A model generated the notes under the pieces. It made no database searches. It saw only the letters and a list, made by a program, of their open reading frames with translations, and had not been told where the DNA came from. The translations under genes were made by a program, and so were the position numbers. From NCBI GenBank assembly GCA_013397795.1, contig VZTJ01000523.1, forward strand, positions 2,283,036 through 2,347,035: 64,000 bases of DNA, written 5' to 3'. Shown here piece by piece: positions 37,853 through 50,426 of this stretch (position 1 is the first letter of the stretch; every line of letters starts with the position of its first letter). The stretch comes from Orthonyx spaldingii (taxonomy: Eukaryota > Chordata > Aves > Passeriformes > Orthonychidae).

Positions 37853-38479
37853 GTGAACAGAGCTGCAGTTCTTTGGACCTGCTTCCAAATTCTCTGTCTG
37901 GAACTAACCCTGCATTACACTCGAGGTGTAAAACAGTCCAGCTTAGGTGTCTGAATATTTGTAATATAGGGTACTTCACTCCCAGCTTGCTACTCTTTCT
38001 AAAATACATTAAGTGACCCAAAAATATCAGCTCTAATGTCCTTTTCTGTACATTTGGAAGTTGATCTATTTTTTGCAAGCTTTTTTCACAAATTCAAGTT
38101 GATGTTCTAAGTCAGCTACTAATGGTGGTGCATTCTAGTTCCAAGCAAAGCAGAGTGTCAATGAGATATATTTTAAATTATGAAGTGATTTTTTTAAATT
38201 ATGAGAACTGTTTATGGTTGGAGAACTGATGTATCAGTTCAGATGATTGTTGCAGATAATTTTCCTACAGAGCCAAACTCCTGGAACATGCTGGGATGGA
38301 CAGCGTGGACCTCCTGGAAAATGCGCTTGTTGAAACAAATAAGTGGACTTTGAGTTTTTTAGTCTTTAAAAATTAGGATAAATGTGCTGAAATTAGCAGT
38401 TTAGTTCAAAAATGAGTTACCTAAAGGTGGTTTCATATAACTGGGGACTTGTATGGTGGCATCACTTTAGGACAGGAGG

Positions 38480-38485
38480 AATAAA
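38480..38485 (+). terminator. Candidate proximal polyadenylation signal of CHMP1B
   Basis: AATAAA about 630 bases after the stop codon, followed by a T-rich stretch. Confidence 0.4.
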
Positions 38486-40793
38486 ATATATTTTTGGACT
38501 CTTTGCCAAGTCTGTTGCTCTCTGCAGATAAAATCCCATGGTTTGTAATATTCCAGTTGTATGGAGGAGCTAATTTTAGCAATCCCTTTATATTTCTGCA
38601 TAGTAAGAGAGTCTGGCTGCTCTCAGTAGCTTCAAACTCTTGTTGCAGTTGTAAAGTAAAAAATGGTTGTAGAAATTTGTAGCTGAGACCACTTGTGATG
38701 TGTTGTGATAAACAGTGACGTTCAAATTCTCTTCCTGATTTTTTGGGCTCATTTTTATGTTTTGTCTTTGTAGGGGTGAGGGAAGGTGTGGAGCACCAGG
38801 CTTGGAATTTGTTAATTGCCTGGTGCTCAGGGCCACATGGGTTTTCCAGTGTTAGGGAATTGTTTAAGGAAAAAAAAACAAACCAACTCACTTTTATATT
38901 CAAGCAGGATTTTTTCAGTGAAAATGTGCAAAAATGATGAAACATTTCAGAGCAGTTTCAGGCTATTTTGAATGTGTTACCCAACTCACTCTGAGGATTG
39001 AGCAGGACGTTTGTGTACTGAAGTAATCAAGGTTACTGTAAAAATAAGGAAAAGAAGATAGACAAAACAACCTGAATTGTTGTGGGATTCTCTCTCACCC
39101 TGGCAGCTGAACTGTGTGTGAGAACCATGAGTTTAAAACGGGATCTTTCCACTTGTTAGAAAGAAAGTGGGATTTAAAATAAATGTAAGCACCTCAAGTG
39201 TTCCTCCTGTAAACAGGAGAAATTGGAAGGTGTTTAAAAACCGTGTACTGCTGTAGTCTGGCTACAATCCCTTCAAATTATTGATAAAACATCCTAGGAA
39301 AGGGACTTTTCCCTACATTTTCTTCCCTGGCTGCTTCTGAACAGTGTAACCGAGATCATGGTGTATCTATGCAACCCAGCTGGGGTGACTGTGTGTGTGC
39401 CTTTGCCTTGCTGGACTTCCTTCAGCTTTTTAATATTCAGTTACTTCACATCATGAGAGTGCTGGAAGCTCCCTGCTGTGGAATCGCTCCACACCGGAGT
39501 TTACTTGGAGCTGCCCATGAAATGCTGAGCATTCAGTGTTTGGTAGCAGACAGCTCCAGCTACTGTGTCTGGCTTCTTTTAATGGTAAAAATGATGCTGC
39601 TCTTAGACTGGTTTGGGCCATTCTGGGCTTAGTTGAGGGTCAGGCAGCAATTTTGAGCTCCCACAAGGTTGATTTTCCCAGTCTGTTGCCTTGCTGTGAG
39701 CCTTGGAGGGATTTAAAAATAAAGAGTGGGACTGAGATTGCTGCAACAGAAAAGTGAAATAAGCTTCATTATTTTATTGATTGTTGTAGAGTTTTGATCT
39801 TATCCCAGGCTGGTGAACTCCAGGACCAGCGTAGATTTCCAGTGTTGTCTCTTTAAAGGAATTAACAAATATAAAGGTTTGATTGACATAATGAAGGTTA
39901 TGTCTGGGGGACTGTGATGCAAAGAGGCTTAGGAAGAAGTAGGTGTTTAAGACAGGGAATTTTTGCCCTGTTGACTTCACTCCAGGTATTACTGTAGATT
40001 CCAGCCCTGCCAGGATTTGGGGCCGGCAGCTCCTGTGCACAGAACTCCTGCCCTCTCCTGGGGAAACGCTTTCACTCCTGCCTGGGAGCTGCATCCAGAA
40101 AGGTTTAAGTTATATTTTAAATGTATACTTTTTTTTTTCTCATGTCATTTGGAAATGCTTAAAGCTGAAAGTTACTCTTAAAGCAATATTTGAGTTTCAT
40201 CCTTCTTCCCTTCCGGCTCCTCAAAACATTTCTCTTCCCTGAGCAGCTCTGGCTCCTCACTCCGACCTTGTTTTGTCTCTGTAAGTTGACTGTGTTTGGA
40301 AAGTTCATTTCATGTTAAATCACTTGTTTGTGCTTTTCTGGAACCTTATTGCCAGCTAAAATTTCAATATTTCTGCTGATGAGCAGGCACATCTAAAGTG
40401 AAACATTGCTTGAAATGTTGCTGGATGGTTTTGCTCAGCATTTTTATCCTCTGTTACTAAAACTGCTGGTTTGTGGTAGCTTTGTCTTCGTTAGAATTCC
40501 AAAACAAAGCCATGCAAAGCTTCAGATGAAAGGAGAGGGAAGCAAAACAAGAACAAGAAGTCTAATGTCATGATTGCAATGGGATAAAACTTATCAAGTT
40601 GCCTTTGTGGAGATCCTCAGAGCCAAAAAATAGTGAATTTTTGTTAAACATAATCAGCAGTTGTGTATAGACATAAATTCTGAAGCTGGTGACATGTATA
40701 GAGAAGAGAATAATTTTTGTAGCTCTAGTTGAGTTCACTTTGAAAACTGCTTTACTTGTATGGGACAGTTTGTAAATGTAACTGCAGGTGGTA

Positions 40794-40799
40794 AATAAA
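40794..40799 (+). terminator. Candidate distal polyadenylation signal of CHMP1B
   Basis: AATAAA followed about 20-50 bases later by a GT-rich stretch (GGGTGTGTGTCC, GGTTGTGTGG). This is the usual arrangement of a strong cleavage site and the best-formed one among the four AATAAA hexamers. Confidence 0.5.
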
Positions 40800-40915
40800 A
40801 TTGTACAGACAACTTCCTTTGGGTGTGTGTCCAGGTTGTGTGGCTGCTGCAGGTCTCAGTACATGGATGGATCCCACTTCCTGGATGTGGGAAGACATCC
40901 AGAAAATGACATCTT

Positions 40916-41320
40916 TATGGAGAGAACACGAGAAGAAAATAAAGTGGGTACCACTGAGAGAGATTTGGGACAATTGGGGAGTAATTAATATTAAGTATAA
41001 CAACATAAACTTCAATTTTATGGGGTTTTAAAAAAATGTTTAATCTGATATGGAGAGAGCCCGAGAAGAAAATAAAGTGGGTACCACTGAGAGAGATTTG
41101 GGACAATTGGGGAGTAATTAATATTAAGTATAACAACATAAACTTCAATTTTATGGGGTTTTAAAAAAATGTTTAATCTGATATGGAGAGAGCCCGAGAA
41201 GAAAATAAAGTGGGTACCACTGAGAGAGATTTGGGACAATTGGGGAGTAATTAATATTAAGTATAACAACATAAACTTCAATTTTATGGGGTTTTAAAAA
41301 AATGTTTGATATGGAGAGAG
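40916..41320. repeat. 133-bp tandem repeat, three copies plus a partial fourth
   Basis: Units begin with TATGGAGAGA at 40916, 41049, 41182 and 41310. The first two spacings are 133 bases and the third is 128 because of a five-base deletion. Copies are almost identical; copy 1 differs from copy 2 at about two bases near its start. The fourth copy stops after about ten bases. Confidence 0.95.
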
Positions 41321-42474
41321 CCCTGTGCTGAAACAACTCAGAGGGTTTTCTGTCCTTACACACAGAACAAGAGACCACTGGAAAACTGGCAGGCGGTGGT
41401 GTGGGTTTGAGTTTGGGATTGGGTTTGTCTTTCCCAGATCTAAAAATCTTCAATTTTAACGTTTCTCTTCAGTCGTTTGGGAACCAGCAGAGGGCACCTC
41501 AGGCTTTGCTTTCGTGGGTCCTACAGCAATGCCTGGTTGGAATAGTTAAAGCTGGCAGGTTTAGGGAACAGTCTCTCCTGTGGAACCTTTGTTTGGGCAG
41601 TACCCACTCGCAGTGGGATGTGCCTGTGCCGGGCCTTTGATCCCAAAATCCAGCCCGGCAGCACATCCACAGGGCCATCAGCTGAATGGGGTCAGTCTGC
41701 ACTAAATACTCTTCAAAACAGTCCTTTGCTGCCTTTGGGGATAATTTAGGACTCCGAGATCTGTTAGAAGTGTGATAGTGAGTAACCTTGTGCTTAAAAC
41801 TTGAGTTTAAATTTCATTTTTAGTTAAATCTTGGGGGTTTTTAGCGGTTCTTGTTCTGCTTTTGTCCTGTGATCATTCTTCTGTTTTATACATGAGAAAA
41901 CAGTGCGTACTGATGGAAATGGATTTTAGTGGTAAATTTCATTTTTTTATTAGAGGTTTGATGAGCTTTGGTTTGATGAAGGATTGACCTTAATTTCAGG
42001 ATTCTCTGCATTCTGGCTTCACCTCTCGCTCGGGCTGCTCTGAGCTCACGGCAGCACTTGGCTCCCAACTTTCTTTTTTCAAACAATATTTTTCCAATGG
42101 AACCCCGAGAAGGGTCAGTGGCCTCGCTTGTTTCGGAAGCAGCTCCCTTCATTACCATTCCATGAGGGAAAGGCCCGATGTGCACAATCTGTAACTAATT
42201 TCACGTGCCAGTGGAGCCGCTTGCACTGGGAAGAAGATGCACTGAGAGAGTCTCCCAGGCTCCTGCTTCCCTTTACTGCTCTTTATTAAGGAACTCAGCC
42301 TGGATCAGCTGCACGATGTGGTTCAAAACAGAAAATCAAAGGGCTGCAGGATCCAAGTTTTGGGAAAGCTTTCCAGGGTCTTCCTATGGTGCTGGCTGCC
42401 ATGAGGGGCTGCCAGACCCAGAGTCAGCACAGAGGCTGCTCTCAGCCCTTACCTAAACAAGGGGGATTCCAGAG

Positions 42475-42660
42475 AATAAAATATTTCATATTGCATATTT
42501 CTAATCTAAACATGCATATTTAATAACCTCAATAATCTTGATAATACAGATAAACATGCTAATTGTATATAATAATAATAAACCAAAAAATATAAATAAA
42601 TAATCAAAATATCTAAATAATCTAAACAAGATCTAAACATCTAAAAAAAAAAAGATGTTT
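42475..42660. repeat. AT-rich low-complexity tract
   Basis: Dominated by AATAATAAT, TAAATAAAT and ATCTAAA-like motifs. Confidence 0.8.
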
Positions 42661-44755
42661 TGCAGTCATGCCTGTGTGTATTGCTTAGGATATTCTAAAT
42701 TTATTAAGCCTGAGTGAAACAATCTTTTTGCAAAAGTCTAAAGCAACGAACATGACATAATGTGTGTATCTGACAAGATAATAATCAGCTTAATTTAATT
42801 TCCCTGCTATCTGATTCATAATTCTTTATCACAATCAATTTCTGTCAAAATGAGCTGTTCGGGATAGGAAAACATTTTAAAGCTTCCTTTAAAGACGTTC
42901 AGTATTTTTTATTAAATCTTTTATGACTCCTTTCTTTTTTTCAAAGATTAGATCTTCATAACCCTGGAGTCTCTACAGGAGATATTTCCCTTTTTTCTTA
43001 TCACAATCAGGGCTTTGTTTCTCTTGCTGCAAAATGGGCCAATAGTGGAACCATTAAGCTCGATTTCTGTTGCTGGTGGTTTTTCAGTTCCAGGTTCCAT
43101 CTGAAGTCCCAATATTAGCCTGGAAATCCGTAGGAGAAGCAGGCAGGCCCGTTCAGAGTGTTGTAAATTAGTTCCAGTCTCCACGAGCCTTCTGTGACTA
43201 ATTGATGTGACCTGGAAGTGGATAAAGTCCATAACAGTAAGATCAACTTTTCCTCTGGTAATTTGACAAATAGAGCCCTTTTTTAAAGTCCCGTGTAGGC
43301 TCCATTCCCCATTTGTTCTGTCGTGATGGGCATCGTTTCCGTGTTGGAGTGATAATGATTTTCCAGATTTCTGCTGATTCGTAGAGCAGGTGCCTTTATT
43401 TATTAATGCCAGAAGAAAGGAGAGATTCAACAGCACCAACAAAAAGAGAATTCCTGGCAGCAGCTGTATATCAAAGCCATTCCTTATCCAGTTACCGCAC
43501 TGTAAGTATTTGACCACCGCTTAAAATTTTCATATTTCCATGTAAAGTGTATAATTACAACATTTTTTGCAGAGTAATTTTATGTTTAAAGAGAGTAGAA
43601 GTAATAAGTTATTAGTGGTAATTATTACATTTAACAATAGCGCTGTTTTTTCATCCAAATATTTTAGAAATACACAGGTTAATACTCACCAAACCCCGAG
43701 TTGTCTGGTGTGTGGTGAGTTTAAAGCAGCAAATATAGAACATCCCAAGTTCTCTTCCAAATTTAATGCTTTTGCTGAAGTCTTACAGTTTTTTTAGCCT
43801 GTGGTCAGAGTAATAAATAAACCAGATATTCCCAAGCTCTTCATTAAGGTTTCTGGGGATGTTTGGGAGATCTGGCTGTTTTCTCAGGATACTCTTTACC
43901 ACACAGGTTTTCCTCCTCCTGCATTGCAGAGATGTGCAGGAAGGTCGGTGGTTTGCAGAGTCGCTCCAGCTCATTTAATTCCTACAACCACAGGGAAATC
44001 ACAAAATCTCAGTGTTGTGTGGGCTCTGACTCTTGCAGAAGGGGCTGCTGGAATGGGATCTGTGCAGTAGAAGCTCCTGGAAACTCCACTTGCTGCCTGA
44101 TGAATTTTTTAAGAAGAATTTTAGGCAGCCACTGTAAGTACTGTATTGACTGTAAGTAAATCCATGCTGCTTTCTGGATGGGCAGGGATTTAAGGAATTT
44201 CTCTGCTCCCAACCCCTTCCAAGCCTGCATCCCACCCATCCTCTCACCACGAATTCTGTCATGCTCCAAAATAGTCTCACCATGGCTACAAACCCCCCAG
44301 CAGTGACCCAGGGGAGCCCAGTCCCTATTTATTTGTGCTCCAGGGGGATGTGAACCTTGGTCTTCCAGGGTGAAAGGTTGAGGCATGAGTGTCTTGTTTA
44401 CCTGTGCTTTTCAGAGAATGTTTTCCTTTAATCTATTAAGCAGACACACCATTTTGTCCCGTGGTGTGCAATGGGATCGTTAATGAAGCGCTTAATTACT
44501 ACCAAACCACATCTGAGTGCCCGATGGCAGCAGGCAGGAGACTCAAAGCCCAGTTGGTCAGGGAGGAGGGTCCAACAAGGCTCCCCCACCGCAGGGTTTA
44601 ATAGAAACATCTTTCCATGAGCTCCTGTGATGTCTCCCTGGTTTATACATGACTTTGGTGATGGATAAAACCACATTGGATGGTTTCACATCAACTCTGA
44701 TGACTGAGGGCAAACTGGGAGTGAATGAGGAGAAACCAAACTGTCAATGAATTTT

Positions 44756-44837
44756 AAAATCCAAATTGGATTCTTTGGAAGTTATTTTCACAACCAAAAA
44801 TCCCAACTGGATTCTTTGAAAGGTTATTTTCAAAACC
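44756..44837. repeat. Diverged tandem duplication, unit about 41 bases
   Basis: Two adjacent units, each with ATTCTTTGRA and GTTATTTTCA-like blocks after an AAATCC start, carrying several differences. Confidence 0.75.
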
Positions 44838-45794
44838 CCGAGACCTGAGTTAATTCAACCACTGTAGCACTGCTGCCTTTAACACACCTGAGGATTTCTC
44901 ATCTCTGAAGCTCTTATGTTCAGACATTCACATCCCAAAGGTGGCATCTGGGCTTAATTTTTTGGCAGTGCTGCAGAATTGTTGTATACATTAATCAGCC
45001 AAGGTATAGGGCTCGGGCACATCCTCCAGCAGGCACAGACACAATAGGATGGAGAAGGCCCAGCAAACACAGCTGGTGAACATATTTACCATCCACTGGT
45101 TAGTCACACTTGTGGAGTTTTAATTGAATTACCTTTGACAGTGAACAGCAAACCTGGTGGGTGATCTACTAAATTTAACTGATGAATGGGCTCCCTAAAA
45201 TCAATTAGCATCCAGGGCTGGGAGCATGAACACATCCGTCGCTCGGCGGGGACTGGAGCGGGCTCGGAATGACAGCAGCAAATGTTGGCCAAGTGAAAGC
45301 ACGGATCTCCTGCCGCCGCTGACCCCTGCTCCCCACATGAAAGAAAAACAGGAGCCTAACAGGAGCTGAAAGAATCTGACAGTAAATCATTTAAGCCCTG
45401 TTTTGCACAACTGATACAGGATGCTTCTAAACTGCTTGATTAATGCTGGGCAGTATATTAAAAGCAGGACATGGCAGAGCAAGGAGTCTGTGGCCAAGCA
45501 CCAGCTCCACAAACACCATCTGCTCACTTAATTATTTTTGGGAGATTCAGGATAGATTCAGGATAGCAGGGAGTCAGGACGAATTAGAAATGACCTTTTT
45601 CTTTTGCTACAGTGATCAGGCCCTGTCTGTGGGCACAGAGAAGCCCCCTCAGTCTTTAGGTTGTTTGTTATCTGAATAATCAAGCGATGGCAAAATGCAG
45701 GCTGGAGGTTCCTCTGACCTTTGCCTCGGCGCAACCCGACCCTGCGTGGGGCTCAGGCGGAGCATGTAATGAGGGACAGCTGGGATGGGCTGGA

Positions 45795-46660
45795 AAAGGG
45801 AGCACACACAGGTCTGAGGGAGAAGGGAGTACACACAATGTCTGAGGGGAGAAGAGAGCACACATACAATGTCTGAGGGGAGAAGGGAGCACACACACAA
45901 TGTCTAAGGCAGGAAGGAGCACACACACAATGTCTGAGGGGAGAAGGGAGTACACACACACACAGACAATGTTTGAGGGGAGAAGGGAGTACACACGATG
46001 TCTGAGGGGAAAAAAAGCACACACACAAGTGTCTGAGGAGAGAAGGAGCACACACACGTCTGAAGGAAAAGGAACACACAAAGTGTGTCTGAGGGGAGAA
46101 GGAACACACACACACCATGTCTGAGGGAGAAGGAGCACACACAGTGTCTGAGGGGAAAAGAAGCACACACACACAATGAAGGGAAAAGGAGCACATACAC
46201 ACACATACAATGTGTGAGGGGAAAAGGAGCACANGTCTGAGGGAGAAGGAGCACACACAGTGTCTGAGGGGAGAAGAAGCACAAACACACACACAATGTC
46301 TGAGGGGAAAAGGAGCACACACACACAGTGTCTGAGGGGAGAAGAAGCACATACACACACATACAATGTGTGAGGGGAAAAGGAGCACGCACACACAATA
46401 TCTGAGGAGAAAAGAAGCACACACACACACAATATCTGAGGGGAACAGAAGCACACACACACAATGTCTGAGGGAGAAGGGAGCACAGACACACACATGC
46501 AATGTCTGAGCGGAAAAGAAGCACACACACACGCAATGTCTGAGGGGAAAAGGAGCACACACACAATGCCTGAGGGAGAAGGGAGCACACACACACACAC
46601 ACACACACAAATACAATGTCTAAGGGAAAAAGAAGCACACACACACCTGAGGGGCTTCTG
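45795..46660. repeat. CA-rich minisatellite, about 30-bp units
   Basis: Roughly thirty units of a variable (AC)n stretch followed by AATGTCTGAGGGGA and AGAAGGAGC-like sequence. Unit length varies with the number of AC steps. A single N sits at 46234. On the minus strand the array is open in more than one frame and gives cysteine/valine-rich pseudo-peptides; this reflects repeat composition, not a gene. Confidence 0.95.
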
Positions 46661-48711
46661 GCTTGACACAAACTGGAGAAGGCAGAGAACTCTCCATTGG
46701 GGCTTTTGGGTTTGGAGGTGAGGAAGAGGAGCAGCAAACAGGGTGATAGCCTTCCCTCCCTTCACCCTGTTTTGCTGGATCACCAGCTAAGCCTTCCTCA
46801 GGAGGAAATCTGGGCCAAACTCTGATTTATTGAAATATTGACTTAAGTGGAGACTCAGTTTGGGCTAGGCTGCATGTGAACTTTATTAATTTTTTTATCA
46901 AAATGAAAAGAAAAAGTGTCAATTTCAACAATGCCCAAACTGAAACCCGTACAATGGCCCCTGGAGGTGCTGCCTTGGGTCATGGTGACTCAAATCCTTG
47001 TTTTCTTTGGGGTTATCCTCCTTCCCAGGCTGGTGCACTGGGTACCACTTTATGGGGTGTTCTGAAGTCCATGGAGGGCACACTGGGGGTTTTCTTTCCT
47101 TGCCTTCATAAATCATTGACTTTGTGCATTGATTTCAGAGTCAATGCCTGGAGAGCATTTTTATTTTATTTTTTTAACAAATGGTAGAAAAGAGTACTTT
47201 TTAAGGAAAAATTCTCACCTTGCACAGAAAGTCCAAACCTCATGGGAGACATTGGACAGTAATATCATAGAGTATAGAATGAGATGAGTGAAGATGGGAT
47301 GCAGCAACACCAGGCTGACTCCAAGCGTTCCATGACTGCTTTAAAAATGTGACCTCTTTACCTGTAAACTAAAAAAGAAGATGGGATCCAACAGGCACTG
47401 ACACTCTGCTGCTGCATAAATTATGTTGCACTTAACACAAACCTATTTGTTAATTTAATTAATATATAAACAACGGGCTGCTGCCCCTGCAGAATAGCCC
47501 AGAGGATCCCGTGCTTTCTCTTCTGGCTTTGCTCCACTCCTGCTCTCGGAGCTGCCCCGAGGTCTCGCGCCAAGGCCTGGCTGCTGCTGCTGTGCTGACA
47601 GCCCTGCTCCAGAGTGCACCTCCAAACACACCATTCCCTGCCCCATCCGAGTCTTTGGCTTCCAGACAAACGCACGGGAACATGGCTCCAAACACCCGGA
47701 TCAATCCCCTCAATAAGATTTCATGCATTTTCAAATAGTATCCGTCTTGATTTGGAAAACAAAAGCAAGGGCAAGACAACGGCAGAAAGCCTTCCCCGTG
47801 CACAAAGTGAGAAATGTGGCTTTAATTTAGACAACTAATTGCTTCCAGCTGAACCAGCCATTAAAAACAGTTGAAGAATTACAATGTAAATAGATTAATG
47901 CAGACAAAGCAACATGTGCACTATTCCATGTCTTCTTGTTACCTACAAAATACTTGGGCAGTGACACACTGTTAGTCTAAGCCACTTGTTAGGTTCTGTG
48001 CTAATCAGCTAAAATTAAATAAACATGACTGATAAAAATGACTGTTGTGTTTGAAAATTGATGCACCAACAGAATTTACTCCAGGAGATAATTACAGATG
48101 ATTAAGTAACAAAGAAATAATTCCTATGGCAAAGGGGGAACGCCGGCGGCACAGGGAAGGGGCACTTCCCAATGTGCCGGCCTTGTTGTTTGGAGGGATG
48201 AGCCAAAGCTGCAGGAAGGTCCCTGGGTGGGCAAAAACTCTGAAGAAGCTTTTCTACCTCAGCAGTCTCCAGTGACAGAACAAAAAAGGGCTGGAAAATC
48301 AGTATTTTGCTGATCCCCCTCTTTCCACCCAAGACATCAATCCCTTCATACAACTCTTTACTTTTAAATGCTAAAAAAGTGCTCACAGGTGAACCATGTG
48401 AGTGAAAAATACAATATTTTCTAAATAATAATGTTAATTTGAATATTAAAGTTCCTTTATCAACAGAATGAAATTAGATTGAAACTCACCTTCTGAAATT
48501 CAAAATATTCTTCAGGCAGTCATTTTAAAATGTTAATTCTTAAAGGAATTTATTATTAGAATGATAATACTGATTGGAAGCCTTAGAAAGGGAGTGTTTT
48601 CCAAAATAAAAAAAAAAGTCTGGGAGGGTTTTTGCATTTTTTTCCCTCTCCATAAGGCCTTTTGGTAGGAACTCTGTGGTAATAGAAACATCCAAAAAAA
48701 TAAATGAAAGG

Positions 48712-48938
48712 CTTTAAACTGAAAAAGAGGAGTTTTAGATGAGATTTTGAGAATAAATTCTTTCCTGTGAGGGTAGTAAAGCCCTGGCACAGATTGCCCA
48801 GAGAAGCTGTGGCTGCCCCTGGATCCCTGGAAGTGTCCGAGGCCAGGTTGGACTGGGCTTGGAGCAACCTGGGACAGTGGAATGAGATGGGCTTTACCAT
48901 CTCTTCCAACCCAAACCATTCCATGATTCTGTGATTCC
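48712..48938 (+). mobile_element. CR1 LINE 3' fragment
   Basis: Starts TTTAAACTGAAAAAGAGGAG, has GCCCAGAGAAGCTGTGGCTG and ends CATTCCATGATTCTGTGATT. A well-preserved terminus. Confidence 0.93.
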
Positions 48939-49789
48939 AAGGAGCTGACTCCTGCACAGACTTTAACACAGCCATTTCTACACAACTTTTTCCCCTATTT
49001 TCTTTAGCACACTCATATCCTTGAGCATCTCACTGAAACACATGTTCGAGTCAAGATTAGCCCCTATGAAATGAAAATCGCTCGGGCTGCAGAGGGGAAG
49101 TGGAATATTATTCTTCATCCTGAATTGAAATATTAGAAGCTGACTCCTGAATTATACTCCGGGGTTACCGAGCTCTAATTGAGATTGAAATTGGGCCGCT
49201 ATTTTTGGTGCAGCCTGGAAAGCTCCGAGCCTTATTCCCATTTGTGCCGGTGGAAATCCCCACCCATCATCTCAAATTCTGCTCTGCCGGCACCTTCGGG
49301 GTGAGGAGAACCTTCCCGGCCCCTTCCTCCCCGAAATAATGATAAATGACAGCTACTCCAAATTGGAGCTGGCTGCTGCTCCTCGCCAAAGGGCCGAGGG
49401 GAGGGCGGGAAGGGGCTTCTCCCCGAAAGCTGATTGACAGGCGGGGTCAGGATGGAGGGAGCGTTTGCTGGACCCTGTCAGATCCCAGGGAGCTGCTGAC
49501 AGCTCGTGCTGCCGTTCCCTTCCTTCCCTTCCCAGCCAGATTTATGCTGCCATACAGAGGGTGTGGGATAAACTCTGCTCTGCTTAGAGCAGCCTAGAAA
49601 AACCCAAACTCACCAAAAAATGACAATGTGCTTCAATAAATCTAGTTTTTTTGTTCTCCAAGTGCTGTCTGGAGGGATTGGGTTTCTCCAGAGGAACAAG
49701 ATTCCCAATGCTTTGAAATATTAAAGTGGGTGGGACTTTCCAGTCCTCAAGCCAGCACCATGTAGCAAAAACCATGTTTCTGAGCAGAG

Positions 49790-49972
49790 GTGAGGGTGGG
49801 GAGGCCCTGACACAGCTGCCCAGAGAAGCTGTGGCTGCCGCTGTATCCCTGGAAATGTCCAAGGCCAGGTTGGACAGGGCTTGGAGCAATCTGGGTTAGT
49901 GGAAGGTGTCCCTGCCCATGGCAGTGGGAGGGGCTGGATGGGCTTTATGGTTCAACCCAAACCATCCTGGTT
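49790..49972 (+). mobile_element. CR1 LINE 3' fragment
   Basis: Has GTGAGGGTGGGGAGGCCCTG and AGAGAAGCTGTGGCTGCC, and ends CAACCCAAACCATCCTGG. The terminal repeat is lost. Confidence 0.9.
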
Positions 49973-50388
49973 GTGGTGGTGTCCAGGAAGCAGCAGGAGG
50001 TGAAAATCCCATTGGTTGTGCTGGAAAAATGCCCCAATTAAGGACAAGATCTTTCCCTTCCCGAGTCACTGACCCCGAGTCTGGCTGTGGGACACGAGGG
50101 ACACATGTGGCACAAATGACCAGGTCACAGCTCTCACCTCCCCAGCCCTCAGCTCTCCAGATCCCCAGGATCTCTTTGCACACACACACACATCAGGGAG
50201 TCACCTCCAGAGCTGGGGAGAGGTGTCCCCTTGCAAGGAAAACACGGGGCAGGTGCAGTCGTTGGGAATGGAGCCCCTCGGAATCAACAAGCTGAAAGAA
50301 TTCGATTTAGCTCCATTTATCGATTGGTGCAAACAAGCAAAAAATATATTGGGCTGAGATGATTAAATAGGATGAGGCCTCTTTCTTT

Positions 50389-50426
50389 TTTTTTTTTTTT
50401 TTTGCGAAAANNTTTTTTTTTTTTTG
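50389..50426. repeat. Poly-T tract with two undetermined bases
   Basis: Two long T-runs separated by GCGAAAA and NN at 50411-50412. The base calls are unreliable here. Confidence 0.85.

Larger units (their letters stand above)
37853..40815 (+). other. CHMP1B: Probable CHMP1B 3' UTR (short and long forms)
   Basis: After the stop the sequence is T-rich, repeat-free and unique. AATAAA occurs at 38480, 39178, 39718 and 40794. Open frames here, such as 170 codons antisense at 38433-38945, show no known similarity. Confidence 0.5.
41321..45794. other. Non-coding interval without CR1
   Basis: No coding exon recognised. Includes a very AT-rich tract (about 42475-42660), a 189-codon open frame on the minus strand (42948-43517) with no known similarity, and a diverged 41-base duplication at 44756-44837. 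Confidence 0.6.

Noticed and set aside
38433..38945. 170-codon open frame antisense to the CHMP1B 3' UTR
   Set aside because: Low-complexity composition and no similarity; probably chance.
42948..43517. 189-codon open frame on the minus strand
   Set aside because: No recognisable family, no splice or promoter context, and one frame of this length is expected by chance in 64 kb. Only cross-species conservation of the frame would revive it.
45680..46783. Cysteine/valine-rich open frames up to 367 codons on the minus strand
   Set aside because: They are translations of the CA minisatellite, occur in overlapping frames and include an undetermined base; no gene signals.
46876..47187. Possible processed pseudogene near 46.9-47.2 kb
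   Set aside because: The translated text matched no protein I recognise and no poly(A) tail or target duplication is visible.
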